Notes: a model not told the origin generated them from the sequence alone. DNA of 64,000 nucleotides from Strongylocentrotus droebachiensis (GCA_035222895.1 JAVYIG010000411.1:306001-370000), one strand, 5' to 3'. Counted from the stretch's first letter, positions 46,124 to 58,570 are shown. Numbers and translations: made by a program.

Positions 46124-46815
46124 TCTTACGATCCGACTTTCGAAGATATGACAATTATATTTGCTATACAAATCTAAACAAAGATCATTCTGTATGATGT
46201 AGAGTCTTAATAATGATAAGAATACTAACAACTGGAATATTACGCGTTTAAGGCTTCTCGTAAGAATAAAAGCCAAATCGGCTACAAATCGTATAAACAA
46301 TCGCACTATTGATATGACGTTACTGCGATTCTGAGCCGATTTAGCTATTCCTCCTGCAAATAAGTTTGAAATCTATTAGAATTTTGATTTTATTAATCAT
46401 ATGACTATTCAATCATCGATCATTAAGATTTTAGAAGTTAGAATGATCATATCAAATCATAATGCAAATTTCTCTAAAATCAGATCGTAGTAAAAATCAT
46501 GGGCCTTCTGAGAGTAGCACTGCATTAAAAAAAAATTGCGTCGAATTACTTGTACATGCACCAGATGCCTTCATCTGCTCGATTTCACAATACGCACTTA
46601 AAATGGCGCCTCATGGGCAACGCACTAAAGATATACAACGGCCAAAGAACGAAGATTCTACAATTTGAAATGGTGCTTCTGAGTTTGAAGCAAAGTCAAT
46701 ACGCATACATGGGAAAGATACTATAGGTCACAAATGGTCACAAAAAGTTTCATGTACCGTTATAATAACAACAAGCTGAGCCATCATCCGATCACACAAG
46801 TATACCGCCCACAAA

Positions 46816-46894
46816 CACACACACACACACACGCACATGCACGCGCACACACTCACACACACCACACACATACACACACACGCACACACACTAC
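46816..46894. repeat. (CA)n microsatellite
   Basis: CA run with occasional CG steps. A shorter version is at 50507-50535 in the paralogous unit. Confidence 0.9.
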
Positions 46895-47349
46895 ATCCAA
46901 GCCCACAAACAAAAAGTAAACCATGCAAAATGTTATTTATTAAATTCTGTTCAATGAATTTCCATTATGCTTTTGCTGCGAAAAAAGGGTTTTCTAATAA
47001 CAAAACTAATTGTATACATTCCATCAGATTAACCCTAGTACATGCTTCAGTATAACTATGATTATTAATGGAAAGAATTATTTCCACATTTGACTGAAGA
47101 TCTATTTTGATACATCAAGTCAATCAATACTACTCAACTTCTTTTCAAGGTTTGACTTCTGCACTCTTAATAAGTTATTCAAGGTTTAATAATGGCATGC
47201 ATAATTGAATGTTGTGTGTTATAATCAGAAAAATTGAATCAAAAAGGGCCTTTAAATATCAATAGGATAGTCAAATACATGTATTAACATCTAAATTCTG
47301 TTTTTAATTTAAATAATCATCTTAAAGAAGAAAGGATTAGACCTTTGAG

Positions 47350-49937
47350 TTAGAATATCAGAATAAGCCCTACCATGATGCTTAATGCTACCAGTACATT
47401 GCTGCGGACACAATGGCCAACACCAGAATCGGTTGTAGTCGGATGGTCCGTGGGGAAAGGGGATTTCATATTGTAATGAAAAGTACCCAAGACAGCGTAG
47501 TGATCAGAAAGGTCTGTGATGTTCTTACTTTCGACGCATAGATCAGATTTGGGGTAGCTTGGAATAGGGGATATTGCCGTGGAGCAAATCCCTAAGGGTG
47601 TAGGCATACGAGGTCTTACGACTTGTATTGTAGCAGCTTCAGGTTGAATGTGAGATCGACTAAACAAGACGTAGTCCAACCACCAGTTTGTAGCATTGCT
47701 TTCGTCAAACAGGTCATTGTTCTCGTGATCGTATGTGACGTTGAGTTCACCGATGATTCTTGGGAGTATAGCGTCTAGAGCATGAACGACGGCATCACCG
47801 TTTGTTGTGTTCAGTCTGGCATTGAGATCACCACCATATATGACGGGCTCGTCATCACCGATGTCCTGTTCCAGCATGAAGTCGTGAATGATTGTTGACT
47901 GATTAACTCGTACATAGTCCGCATTTGGGGTTCTGAATGCTTGCATGTGAGTCCCAAAGATATGATACATTATGCTTTGTCCATCTACAGTCTTGTTGAT
48001 CATAGTGTACACAACCCCTTTAGCCATAAACGAGTATGGCTCCGCTACATTGAAAACCCGAGAATTAGTCTTAACGATTGGCCACCTAGAAGCGATGAAT
48101 GCTCCACCATTCTCAACTTTTGGGAAAGGTTCTCCAATGCCAACAGTTTCTGTGTAATAGATAAATCCATATTGGCCCATGATGTCACGTATGGTAAGGG
48201 TGCTTGTTTCGATGGTATCGTTGAAAGGAGCAAAGCAACCTCCCATGAAGACTTCATTGAACACGATGACGTCAATATCTGGATGCATACTGAACACTTC
48301 ATGTGGAATACGGCAGGTTCGTTCTCGTTGACCATTCTGCCAGTATAGATAGCGTAGCTCAAAGACGTTATAGACAAGAACTCTTATAGTGGTGGCAGGA
48401 GTGGGATCATCTAGAGGGACAGCAGGTGGTGACGCACACTTCACCTTGGTGCCATTGACACAAGGTCCAAGTGATCCTCCATTCGGATCCTCACAGACGA
48501 AATCAAGACCGAAGTGAGCACACTGCTCGGCACTGCCTTGACAGAAATTTGCATCATCCTCATCACCTATAATCGATGCAAGAATAAAATAAAAAATCAA
48601 CACTGAACTTGTTGAAGTGATAGACATATAGGGTTATCATTTGCTTTCAAAGCACATGTCATTAAAACATGAGGAAATTCCTGTTTCGCAAACCTTTTTT
48701 GACGATTAGATATGAAGGCATTATAAATAACTTGTTATCGTTTATTGTCACATCATTAGTCTTGTTATCATGACATATGCCACTAGGCCAACCCACTGCT
48801 CTACAGTTATCTTCTTTAACATACCACATTCATTAAGTCACCTGCCTTTAAAATGTGTTGCTCTATAGTAAACGCTGAATAATGTTATTAGATGTTGTTT
48901 TTAGAAAATGTTTTTGAATGGACAAGTTACTTTGGCATGCAACTGAGCTGGTTAACTGTCTACATTAAATTTTTAGTCGTATAATTTCCGATACATATTT
49001 TTATAATTTTATCTTATTTTGTATCAGAACTGTATATTTCATACATTGTATTCCTTTTAAAATTATAGTGAAACTAACTTACCCAACCAGACAGTTGGCT
49101 GTTTCTCATCCACATCACAATTCTGAGCTGAAATGAAAGTTTTAACCAAAATACTGCAATAAAGACAATAAACTTTTTTGGGATCATGTTCGAAAATGTT
49201 GACATATTTAAATACTAAACAATTTTATTTAAAAGAACGCCTTTACGGTCACGTCAGATACTCTAATTATTGTTATATCTAATCATTTTTTTAATCATAA
49301 TAACCCCTCACCGTAACCATTTTTATGGTGGAAGGAAAAGAATGCTTTGGACCAGGTAGTTCCGATCGTGTTAAATTCAACTTGCAGAGAATATTTCAGA
49401 TTTTTATTTTTTAATTGAGAAAAAAAAAAAAAAAAAAAAAACAACGGAAATTTAGAAAAGCATTGTAAATGCTGGTGCTCCGTCGAAACTTGGAATGAGA
49501 AACCATTAGTTTGAGGAAGTGAAGAGACCTGTTGCAATAATGATACAGAAGCCGTATTTTTCAGCCAATTTTACAGTATTATATTTGCATCAACAAGTTT
49601 TATCTTAGACTTCATCTAACGTTATAAAATAGCTGTATTTCTAACACGAAAATTAAAGAATATATAAACTACTTCAATCAATGTAAGTACAGAGGTTTGC
49701 GAATTTTTGTTATTCTCCTCAAACAAATGAATTAAAAGGTTTGTAAGAATTAAATTATGAGACTTAATCCCTACGGTTGTGACTTTACTCATTATTGCTT
49801 ATCCAGTTCAAAACAAAGCCTTGAGGTTGAGCATTTTTCGCTTTCAAAAATAAAAACTCACCTTGAACCGCTGTACAAGCTGCCAAGAATAAAAGACTCC
49901 ATGACGCCAAACTCTGAAGTCGATCAAGTATTGTCAT
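47350..49937 (-). CDS. Sphingomyelinase C-like EEP phosphodiesterase, gene 5
   Basis: Exons (minus): 49937-49862, 49127-49083, 48566-47350; GT/AG, phase-1 introns; 445 aa. Signal peptide MTILDRLQSLASWSLLFLAA. The six-cysteine module, Asn107, Glu145, His247, Asp287/Asn289, Asp338 and Asp395-His396 are all present at the same positions as in gene 2. The tail TTTDSGVGHCVRSN is followed by a fully hydrophobic end (ALSIMVGLILIF), the clearest GPI-type signal in the cluster. A TATAAAA lies 105 bp upstream of the ATG, conserved in gene 6. The frame is also open upstream to an ATG at 48627 within intron 2, but that would bypass the conserved signal-peptide exon. Confidence 0.9.
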
Positions 49938-50041
49938 CTTGGACAATGTTTTTTTAAACAGCTAAATCTAGTCACAGATTTCTCAGACTTCCCAGACGAA
50001 TAAAGGATGTGAATTGCCTGGTCTTAGTCATCAACACTTAG

Positions 50042-50048
50042 TTTTATA
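50042..50048 (-). promoter_or_regulatory. Candidate TATA box of gene 5
   Basis: TATAAAA on the minus strand, 105 bp upstream of the ATG. Conserved in sequence and spacing in gene 6. Confidence 0.5.
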
Positions 50049-50784
50049 GCCCGAAATATTATCAGTTTAATCATTAATGAATCTCTTAATGGGACTAAAC
50101 TATCATAATTGAGATAATAGTGCGCACTATCGAGACACTTCAATTATTAATAAGATAGCATTTTTACAAGTAGCTATGACGATGAGTGTGATTAAGCAGG
50201 TGTTTAAAGTACGTTGAACTAAGCTATTAATCCAGTCCAAAATTTGCATTACAGCAATGTTTATTTATGATTATGATTATTATTATGATCGTTTTTACTG
50301 GCATTCCTATTGTCATTATGATTGCTGTTATCATTATTATTATAATCATTATTGTGTTTTTTTAATAAATATTTTTCCTCATGCTTGTTTTATCTTCCTT
50401 ATTTTTTCGGCTCTTTGTCTCTTCTTTGTGTCTTTCGTGCATTACTTTCCTTCCCTTTTCTTTCTCATCTTGTCGTTTCATCTGATCACACAAGTATACC
50501 GCCCACAAACACACACATACACACGCACACACACTACATCCAAGCCCACAAAAACAGAAAGTAAGCCATGCAAAATGTTTTGTATTAAATTCTGTTCAAT
50601 GAATTTTCATAATGTTTTTGTTGCGAAAAAAGGTTTTCTAAAAACAAACCTAATTGTATACATTCCATCAGATTAACCCTAGTTTATACTTCAGTAAAAC
50701 TATGATTATTATTGAAAAACATTATTTTCACATTTGCCTCGTTAAATTTGTTAACATGACGTGATGATAAATCTACTACAGTCA

Positions 50785-50875
50785 ATATAATAATAATAAT
50801 AATAGTTCGTTCTTTTATAGCGCATTTCAGGACCGAAGGCCCTCTCAAAGCGGTTTACAATGTACAATGTACGTT
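50785..50875 (-). mobile_element. Antisense LINE/SINE 3' tail
   Basis: (taa)n followed by tcttttatagcgcatttcag and ctcaaagcggtttacaatgt, the complement of the common agcgctttgag...gcgctat...(tta)n retroposon tail. Confidence 0.5.
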
Positions 50876-51032
50876 TACATAATAATTTGAAACGGTGCTT
50901 CTGAGTTTGAAGCAAAGTCGATACGCATACATGGGAAAGATATATAGGCTTCTTCACACGGGTGGATTGTAAAACAAAATGTCACAAAAAGTTTCATGTG
51001 TAATAACAACATGATGGTATTCACACTCAGGG

Positions 51033-51046
51033 GCGGACTGGGACTG
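51033..51046. mobile_element. Isolated hAT-type terminal sequence
   Basis: caggggcggactgg resembles the left ends of the hAT elements at 18924 and 20137. No matching right end was found to the right, so the element is truncated or coincidental. Confidence 0.3.
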
Positions 51047-51254
51047 AGATTTGGTTTCGATGCGATCTGCCATCCTATTTTATTGGATGTTTATCGCCAA
51101 AATTACGAGATCCCCGTCCAGGGATATCAAGGTGGACAGACGCGAATTTGTCAGAGGTGACGTCTGTTGCTCGAAAACTAACTGTCCATTTTTGTTATCG
51201 TGCGATCGAGCGAAGCGAGTTTTTGCTTATCTAGGCAAACGTAGGTAATAGGTA

Positions 51255-51745
51255 GCGTAGTGTTATTTAATTCGATTCAATTTATTTCCACTTTAAAAAC
51301 AATTTACAAATCAATAATATAAACATATGAACAACAATGGAGGGATCATGAAAAGCACTAATTGGCTCATTGAAAATGATCCCTTAACAAGTATACACAT
51401 AACATATCATACATTATTAGAAAATATCAAACATTATTACAGGAAAAACATTACAAAAACATAACAAAAACATCAAAATAATTTTTAAAAATTGATAAGG
51501 AAGAGACGATGGGAAACATCAACAAAATATTCATCAATTATGATTTCAGGAGGACTGTTTACGGTCTTACTATTCTTGAGATTAGTTGGGAGGTTATTCC
51601 AAATATTTAGTCCATTGTAAAAAATTGAATTCTGAGTTGTTGATATGCGGTTTAAAGGGAGGTGGATATTTTGAGTATTTCTAGTATTGTAATTATGAAT
51701 GGAACATTCCAGCTCATTATATGAATTATCAACAAGATTTATTAC
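51255..51745 (-). mobile_element. LINE fragment: C-terminus of ORF2 plus 3' UTR
   Basis: On the minus strand the frame reads HNYNTRNTQNIHLPLN, then NSIFYNGLNIWNNLPTNLKN, and stops at 51485. This H-x-Y-x-T-R...IWNxLP pattern is the usual end of L2/Jockey-type LINE ORF2. The tail (ggaaataaattgaatcgaat) follows. 5'-truncated. Confidence 0.75.
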
Positions 51746-52666
51746 TCAAAGGCTAATATTATTTTTTTTAGTGTGTAATCGTTCACCAAACTGCCACAAT
51801 GTAAAGATGCCCACGAAGAGAATTCCGCTCAAAGTCCCCATGACAAGTCCGCCTCTAACAATATGCATTTGTACTTTGATCTGTTGAGTATATGCATGCA
51901 TAGATACACAATATAAAGACTTACTTCTAATGCAGATACCTACATCTAATAATCCCTTTATGTTCAATCGTTCATTTGATGATTCAATCTACATTGATAG
52001 TGATAGTAGTAGGAAGTGCGTCATCGTATCTTTTATCGTTCATGATCACATGAACACAATACTGTTCTACATAATATTCACAGTTAATGCAGGTCCTGCA
52101 CAATGAAATAAATATTGACATGCGATAAAGTGAAGTTTTGCCAATTATTAGCTGTCTTAGTTTATGGCAAGATCTTTCACGTATTTGTTCATAGTCTATA
52201 TCGCGGGAATAATTAAAGTTCAATTCAAATGTGTTCAAATAGAATCCACAATTCTGGGTTATCGTCAATGGACAAGTTCTTTACAAAAAAAAATTAAAAA
52301 ATCGAAATAAGTTACAAAGTAATCATTGAAAATGCTATGCAAATAATCAATATACCATTTCAAAACGAGAAGCAAATACAAATTGATTATTTAAAATTTA
52401 TGAAGCTTTAATAACTGAAGATCTCTATTGATACATCAAGTCAATCAATACTACTCAACTTCTTTTCAAGGTTCGACTTATGCACTCTTATTAAGTTATT
52501 CAAGGTTTAATAATGGCATGCATAATTGAATGTGTATTATAATCAGAAAAATCGAATAAAAAAGGGCCTTTAAATATCAATTGGATAGTCAAATACATGT
52601 ATTAAATCTAAATTCTGATTTTAATTTAATTAATCATCTTCAAGAAGAAAGGATTAGATCTTTGAG

Positions 52667-55600
52667 TTAGAATATCAGAATTAGCCCTACCATAATGCTC
52701 AATGCTACCAGTACATTGTTGCGGATACAATGGCAAACACCAGAGTCGGTTGTAGTCGGATGGTCCGTGGGGGGAGGGGAGTTCATATTGTAATGAAAAG
52801 TACCCAAAACGGCGTAGTGATCAGAAAGGTCTGTAATGTTCTTACTTTTGACGCATAGATCAGATTTTGGGTAGCTTGGAATAGGGGATATTGCCGTGGA
52901 GCAAATCTCTAAAGGTGTAGACATACGAGGTCTTACGACTTGTATTGTAGCAGCTTCAGGTTGAATGTGAGATCGACTGAACAAGACGTAGTCCAACCAC
53001 CAGTTTGTAGCATTACTTTCGGCAAACAGGTCATTGTTCTCGTGATCGTAGGTGACGTTGAGTTCACCGATGATTCTTGGAAGTGTGGCGTCTAGAGCGT
53101 CAACGACGGCATCACCGTTGGTCGTGTTCAGTCTGGCATTGAGGTCACCACCATATATGACAGGCTCGTCATCACCGATGCCCTGCTCCAGCATGAAGTC
53201 GTGAATGATTGTTGCCTGAGAAACTCGTACATCGTCTGCACCTTGGGTTCGCCATGCTTGCATGTGAGTCCCAAAGATATGATACGATACGCTCTGTCCA
53301 TCTACAATCTTCCTGATCATAGTGTACACAACCCCTTTAGCCAAAAACGAGTAACGCTCCGCTACATTGAAAACCCGAGAATCAGTCTTAACGATTGGCC
53401 ACCTAGAAGCAATGAATGCTCCACCATTCTCAACTTTTGGGAAAGGTTCCCCAATGCCAACGGTTTCTGTGAAATAGATAAATCCATATTGGTCCATGAT
53501 GTTACGTATGGTAAGAGTGCTTGTTTCGATGGTATCGTTGAAAGGGGCAAAGCAACCTCCCATGAAGACTTCATTGAACACGATGACGTCAATATCTGGA
53601 TGCAAACTGAACACTTCATGTGGAATACGGCAGGTACGCTCTCGTTGACCATTCTGCCCGTATAGATAGCGTAGCTCGAAGACGTTATAGACAAGAACTC
53701 TTAAAGTGGTGGCAGGAGTGGGATCATCTAGAGGGACAGCAGATGGTGACGCGCACTTCACTTTGGTGCCATTGACACAAGGTCCAAGTGATCCTCCATT
53801 CGGATCCTCACAGACGAAATCAAGACCGAAGTGAGCACACTGCTCGGCGCTGCCTTGACAGAAATTTGCATCATCCTCATCACCTATAATCAATGCAAGA
53901 ATAAAAAGTCAACACGGAACTTGTTGAAATGATAGACAAATAATAGCATAATCAACTTGCTTTCAAAGCACGTGTCAAAAATAGTACAACTCTTTCTAGA
54001 TTTAGAAGGTTATCTAAAATGTACCTACTTGAAAGACTGACATAGTTTTTATTTGCATCTTAGTATTTCTTATTCTGAAATGCTTTTTGACCACTAAGGA
54101 CCTACTCGTCAGTGTGTTTGCTGTATATGGGCGCGTGTGTGTGTGTGTGTGTGTGTTTGTGTGAGTGAGTATTTGTATGTTCTATAATCTGTAGCTTAGT
54201 ATTTTCATCCATTGTATAATCATACGTAACATTCTTTTTACTGTAAATGTATGTATTTTGTTGACTATAGAGCCCCGCTCACAAGCTTAGCTTCTAAAGG
54301 GGTCCTAAAACCATTCAGTTTATGATGTAATCAAGTTAGAATATGTTGATTGATGTACTATTACCAGTGTCTTTTTTTATGTAACAGATTATATCATGCT
54401 TTGTGTGGTTTTGAATAAAATGAACTGAACTGAACTGAACTGTAATTAGAACATGAGGATATTTCTGTTTCGCAAACCTTTTTTGACTTTTAGATATGAT
54501 GGAATTATAAATAATTTGTTATCGTGTATTGTTGTCACATCGTTAGTCTTGTTATCATGACATAATGCCATAATGCCATAATGCCATAATGCCATAATGC
54601 CATAATGCCATAAAATGCCATAATGCCATAATGCCATAATGCTCTAAGGTTATCTTCTTTAACGTCAACATTCATAGTCACATGCCTCTTAAATGTGTTG
54701 TTCTATAAACGCTGATTAATGTTATCAGATGTTATTTTCAGAAAATGCTTTTGAATGGACAGGTTACTTTGGCATGCAACAAAGCTAGTCAACTGTCTAT
54801 ATTTCAGTCGTATAATTTCCGATACATATTTTTTAATTGTATATCTGATTTGTATCAGAACTGTATATTTCATACATTGAATTTCTTTTAAAATCATATT
54901 GAAACTAACTTACCCAACCAGACAGTTGGCTGTCTCTCATCCACATCACACTGACCTGAAATGAAAGTTTTTACCAAAACACTGCAGTAAAGACAATATA
55001 CCTTTTGGGGATCATGTTTGAAATGTTTAAATATTTAGATACTAAACGTAAAAAACGCCTTTACGGTCACGTCAGAAACTTTAATTATTGTTATATCTTA
55101 TCATTTATCATAATAACCCCTCGCCCTAACCATTTTCTGATGGAAGGAAAAGAATGCTTTGGACCAGGTAGTTCCGATCGTGTGAAATTCAATTTGCAGA
55201 GAAGATTCCAGATTTTTTTTTTTTTTTAATTTTAAATTTTTCAGCCAATTTTACAGTATTGTAATTGCATCAACAAGATTTATCTTAAATTTCATCTAAC
55301 GTTTAAAAATAGCTGTATTTCTAACACGAAAATTAAAGAATATACAGTAAATTTCGAAGAAAAATTCACATTTCTAGAAAGTTGAGTTTCTGCCCTTTCA
55401 TATGACACATCAATTAGGAAAAATGCGCGAGGCATGACAAAGTTCTGTTTGTTTAAAGTAGTGCTTGCATTTCCATCATTTTATTAAACGAATTCGTTTT
55501 CACTGGCTGCCTGCCGTATCAATAAACGAAATTAACAAAAGACTAAAACCGTTTCGTTGACAATCAGCCGTAGACGAGAGTCTTCATGCATGGCTGATTG

Positions 55601-56304
55601 TCAACGAAACGGAGTTAAGTCTTTTGTCAAATCTGCTTTTTGCTACGGCAGGCACCCAGTGAAAACGAATTCGTTTGTTTAAATTATGAAAATGTAAGGG
55701 CCATTTAAACAAACAGAACTTTGTTATTCCTGGCTCATTTTTCTTGGTTGAGGTATTATATGAAAGTGCAGAAACTCAACTTTCTAGAAATGTGAATTTG
55801 TCTTCGAAATTTAGATACCGCCCGCCAAATGTCTTTTTGGTTTCCTTCCTTCAAATTGCTTTTAATCACTCATGCGTGAAATATGCATTATCTGAGTAGC
55901 ATCACATAAAAGAGGAGACTCTTTAAGCTTTCCAAATATGTATCATTCATTAATTATGGATGTGATTAAGTTATGATAAAACATCGATACTTCTCGGTTT
56001 CGTTTTTTCTGGGACGCTTTGTATAAACTACTTCAAACAATGTAAGTACAGAGGTTTGCGATTTTTTTGTTATTCTCCTCAAACAAACAAAGTTGAATTC
56101 AAATGTATGTAAGATTTGAGTTATGAGACTTAATCCCTACGGTTGTGACTTTACTCATTATTGTTTATCAATTTCAAAACAAAGCCTTGTGGTTGAGCAT
56201 TTTTCGCTTTAAAAAAAATGAAACTTACCTTGAACAGCTGTACAAGCTGCCATGAATAAAAGACCCCATGACGCGAAACTGTGATGTCGGTCAAGTATTG
56301 TCAT
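52667..56304 (-). CDS. Sphingomyelinase C-like EEP phosphodiesterase, gene 6
   Basis: Exons (minus): 56304-56229, 54955-54914, 53883-52667; GT/AG, phase-1 introns; 444 aa. Signal peptide MTILDRHHSFASWGLLFMAA. The micro-exon is 42 nt, one codon shorter than in gene 5. Catalytic set complete: Asn106, Glu144, His246, Asp286/Asn288, Asp337, Asp394-His395. The GPI-like tail is as in gene 5. It differs from gene 5 mainly in two loops (residues about 210-240 and after GTHMQA: WRTQGADDVRVS against FRTPNADYVRVN). A foldback transposon lies in intron 1, and a LINE tail plus an octamer array lie in intron 2. Confidence 0.9.
53975..54441 (+). mobile_element. LINE 3' end with (TGAAC)n tail in intron 2 of gene 6
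   Basis: Absent from the same intron of gene 5. Ends ttttgaataaaatgaactga with four tgaac units, a typical LINE tail. Contains a GT microsatellite at 54131-54155. Confidence 0.6.
54561..54642. repeat. Tandem octamer CATAATGC array
   Basis: About ten copies with one irregular unit. The paralogous intron of gene 5 has only a single related catatgcc. Confidence 0.9.
55345..56021. mobile_element. 677-bp giant foldback element, copy B
   Basis: Same family as 35272-36129. The right end is gttttttctgggacgctttg and the centre is the same inverted repeat, but the left arm is internally deleted just after cagt, losing about 180 bp. TA flanks both sides. Gene 5 intron 1 at 49661 (agaatatataaactac) shows the empty TA site. 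Confidence 0.88.
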
Positions 56305-56408
56305 CTTGGAGAATGTGTTTTTAAACAGCTTAAACTAGTCACAGACTTCTCAGACTTCCCATACGGATGAAGGATGTGAATTGCCTGGTCTTTGTCATCA
56401 TCACTTAG

Positions 56409-56415
56409 TTTTATA
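56409..56415 (-). promoter_or_regulatory. Candidate TATA box of gene 6
   Basis: TATAAAA on the minus strand, 105 bp upstream of the ATG, as in gene 5. Confidence 0.5.
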
Positions 56416-56890
56416 GCCCGAAATATTATCAGTTTAATGAATCTCTTAATGGGACTTTACTATCTTAATTTGAGATATTAGTGCGAACTATTGAGACACT
56501 TCAATTATTAATCAGATCAAATTGCTACAAGTAGCTATGACGATGAGTGTGATCGAGTAGGCGTTTAAAGTACGTTGAACTATGCTATTAATCAAGTCAA
56601 AAATTCGCATTACAGCAATGTTTATTTATGATTATGATTATCATTATTGTTATAATAATTGTTGTTACTAGCATTTCTATTGTCATTATTACTGCTGTTA
56701 TCATTATTAATAAAATCGTTATTGTTGTTGTTGTTTGAAGTTATATTTTTCCTCTTGCTTGTTTTATCTTCCTTCTTCTTTTTTCGGCTCTTTGTCTCTT
56801 CTTTGTGTCTTTCTTGCATTCCTTTCCTTCCTTTTTCTTTCTCATCCTTTTCTTTTATGTGGTGTGGTACAGTGTATATTATGTACGTTA

Positions 56891-57569
56891 TGGCCCGGTC
56901 CCACTGGCCGATGGACACAAAACGTATGCATAAAGGACACAGCGGACGAGCAAAATTTCGGGGCTGGCTCCATACGTTTTCATCCGCTCCAGAAATGGAC
57001 AAAATTGGCAAACATTTGCGAAAACAGAACGGAAAATAACGGACGTGGGTAGTATGTAGCGGGGATGTTAAACGGATGTTCATCGGAAGCCTAGCGGATG
57101 AAAGCGGATGGAAGTGGATGACAGCTTTGAATACTTTATATACGAGATGCATACGCTTACATCCTTTCTATTTCCGTGCTACTGACGATGTATATACGTT
57201 CCATGTACCTTATCTTTCCTCCCTATTTCCGTTTTCAGCTGCAGCGGATGTGAGTTGCGAGGATGCCCAGAGGATGCAGAGAGGATACAGCGGACGTTTA
57301 ACGGATGATAACGGACATAGAACGTTTGTTGCTCGTATTTGTCGCGGATTTACATCGTACACGGCGGAAGTTCATCCGTTCTAAAAGTTTTGTGCAGCTC
57401 AAAACTTTTTGCGCGGATGAAATCACAGTGGACGGATGCTCGACGGATAGAGCGTATGAAACACGAATGCAATGAGTACACAACGGATGCATAGCGTTTT
57501 CCAACGGATGGCAAGATTTGTTTACGTTTTACATCCTCTTTGCATCCGTAAGTGCAGTGGGACCGGGCC
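56891..57569. mobile_element. 679-bp Harbinger-like MITE with subterminal repeats
   Basis: Ends ggcccggtcccactg at the left and cagtgggaccgggcc at the right. It is flanked by TTA (56888-56890 and 57570-57572) with one unmatched T at the left end. The interior is filled with aacggatg/cggacg words in direct and reverse senses. No protein. The TTA target and subterminal arrays resemble the large Harbinger element, but the TIR differs, so it is another family. Confidence 0.75.
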
Positions 57570-58329
57570 TTAATAAGTTTGTTGGTGCGTGGGGGGGGGG
57601 GGTGATTTTAATGGGATATTCACTAGGATATTGAAATCCCTCTTGAGATGATATTTTGAAAGTCTTGCGATCGTTTATTTTTGATCAATCAAACTTTGCA
57701 TTCATTGCATCACAATGTATATGCAGCGTTGTTATGCAATAAAATGAGTTTTACTGTTATAGTTGTAATCGGCCACAGGCAATGCAAGTAGCGACGCATG
57801 AAATATATGCAGGAGATTCGGGTGTTAATAGGTCAATCTAAATAGTGATCCTGGACTAAATTGGGAAAGAGTAAAGTCCGGGAATTTGACTTGGAATGTA
57901 TTATGGCAGGTGGGGCCTCGCAGAATATTTTTCCTTGTCAGAGCAACATTATGACCTTCTACCTCCTCCTGAATCACAGCACGTGGTATGATAAGTCCAA
58001 CAAGAGTGTTGTGGAGTCTTGGGAACTTGGGAACCAGCATATACTGATAGCTTATGAGGCTAGTTTGGCCTGTGGTTAGTACCCATTGAGGCAAAGTCCT
58101 CAAAGTCTCCAAAGGCCTCAATTTCACTGGTGGTGCCTCTGAATATTCTAGGCTCTAGATAGTTTTGTGAAGGAGGTGGACAAACCAAGAACTGAAAATG
58201 GACTTCTCGTTCTAGTATACTATTGTCCTCAGTTAGGGACTGGCAGGTCAAGCTGATTTGAATGAGAAGGGTGGTTTCACCAAAGAGTAACTCCTTGGTT
58301 TCACGCAGCATGTAGCGCTCACAAACTTG

Positions 58330-58570
58330 GGCCCGCTTGGGCAGACTCCGTCAAGAAGGTGATCATCGGGGACTTCACAGTCTCATGGGAGCACAATGGA
58401 CCATGCCTTTGAGGGTAAGCTCACAAGGTACTCCGAGTTAACAGCAGAGTGGCACACAGGGTTGAAGGTATCTTGCCTGCCGTTGAGGTTGATTTGGGTT
58501 TTACAAGTAGAGAGACAAGGCAGGGTTGAAGAGCTGCTTCTGAGGCAGCAGAGACAGGTTCTGCGTCGGT
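58330..58570 (+). mobile_element. Weak retroelement coding remnant
   Basis: An interrupted frame reads DHAFEGKLTRYSELTAEWHT and then GLKVSCLP, resembling the segment after the reverse transcriptase catalytic core in some LINE-like elements. Frameshifted, no catalytic motif visible. Confidence 0.35.

Larger units (their letters stand above)
44732..47349. other. Intergenic, genes 4-5 (tail to tail)
   Basis: No gene seen. Holds the gene 4 poly(A) signal (44740-44745), a LINE tail (45690-45860), a short tandem repeat (46047-46123) and a CA microsatellite (46816-46894). The open frames are short and unsupported. Confidence 0.6.
46790..50480 (-). repeat. Segmental duplication, unit C (contains gene 5)
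   Basis: Starts with gatcacacaagtataccgcc and a CA tract, and ends with the tttcggctctttgtctcttc stretch. The same ordered landmarks recur in unit D (50481-56860). Confidence 0.8.
49938..52666. other. Intergenic, genes 5-6
   Basis: Gene 5 promoter side and gene 6 3' side. Contains the end of unit C, then about 1.7 kb (50745-52410) absent from unit C. That insert is built of a LINE/SINE tail, a duplicated copy of 46668-46780, a hAT-like end at 51033 and an antisense LINE fragment. Confidence 0.6.
50481..56860 (-). repeat. Segmental duplication, unit D (contains gene 6)
   Basis: Copy of unit C enlarged by private insertions: 50745-52410, 53975-54441, the octamer array 54561-54642 and the foldback element 55345-56021. 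Confidence 0.8.
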
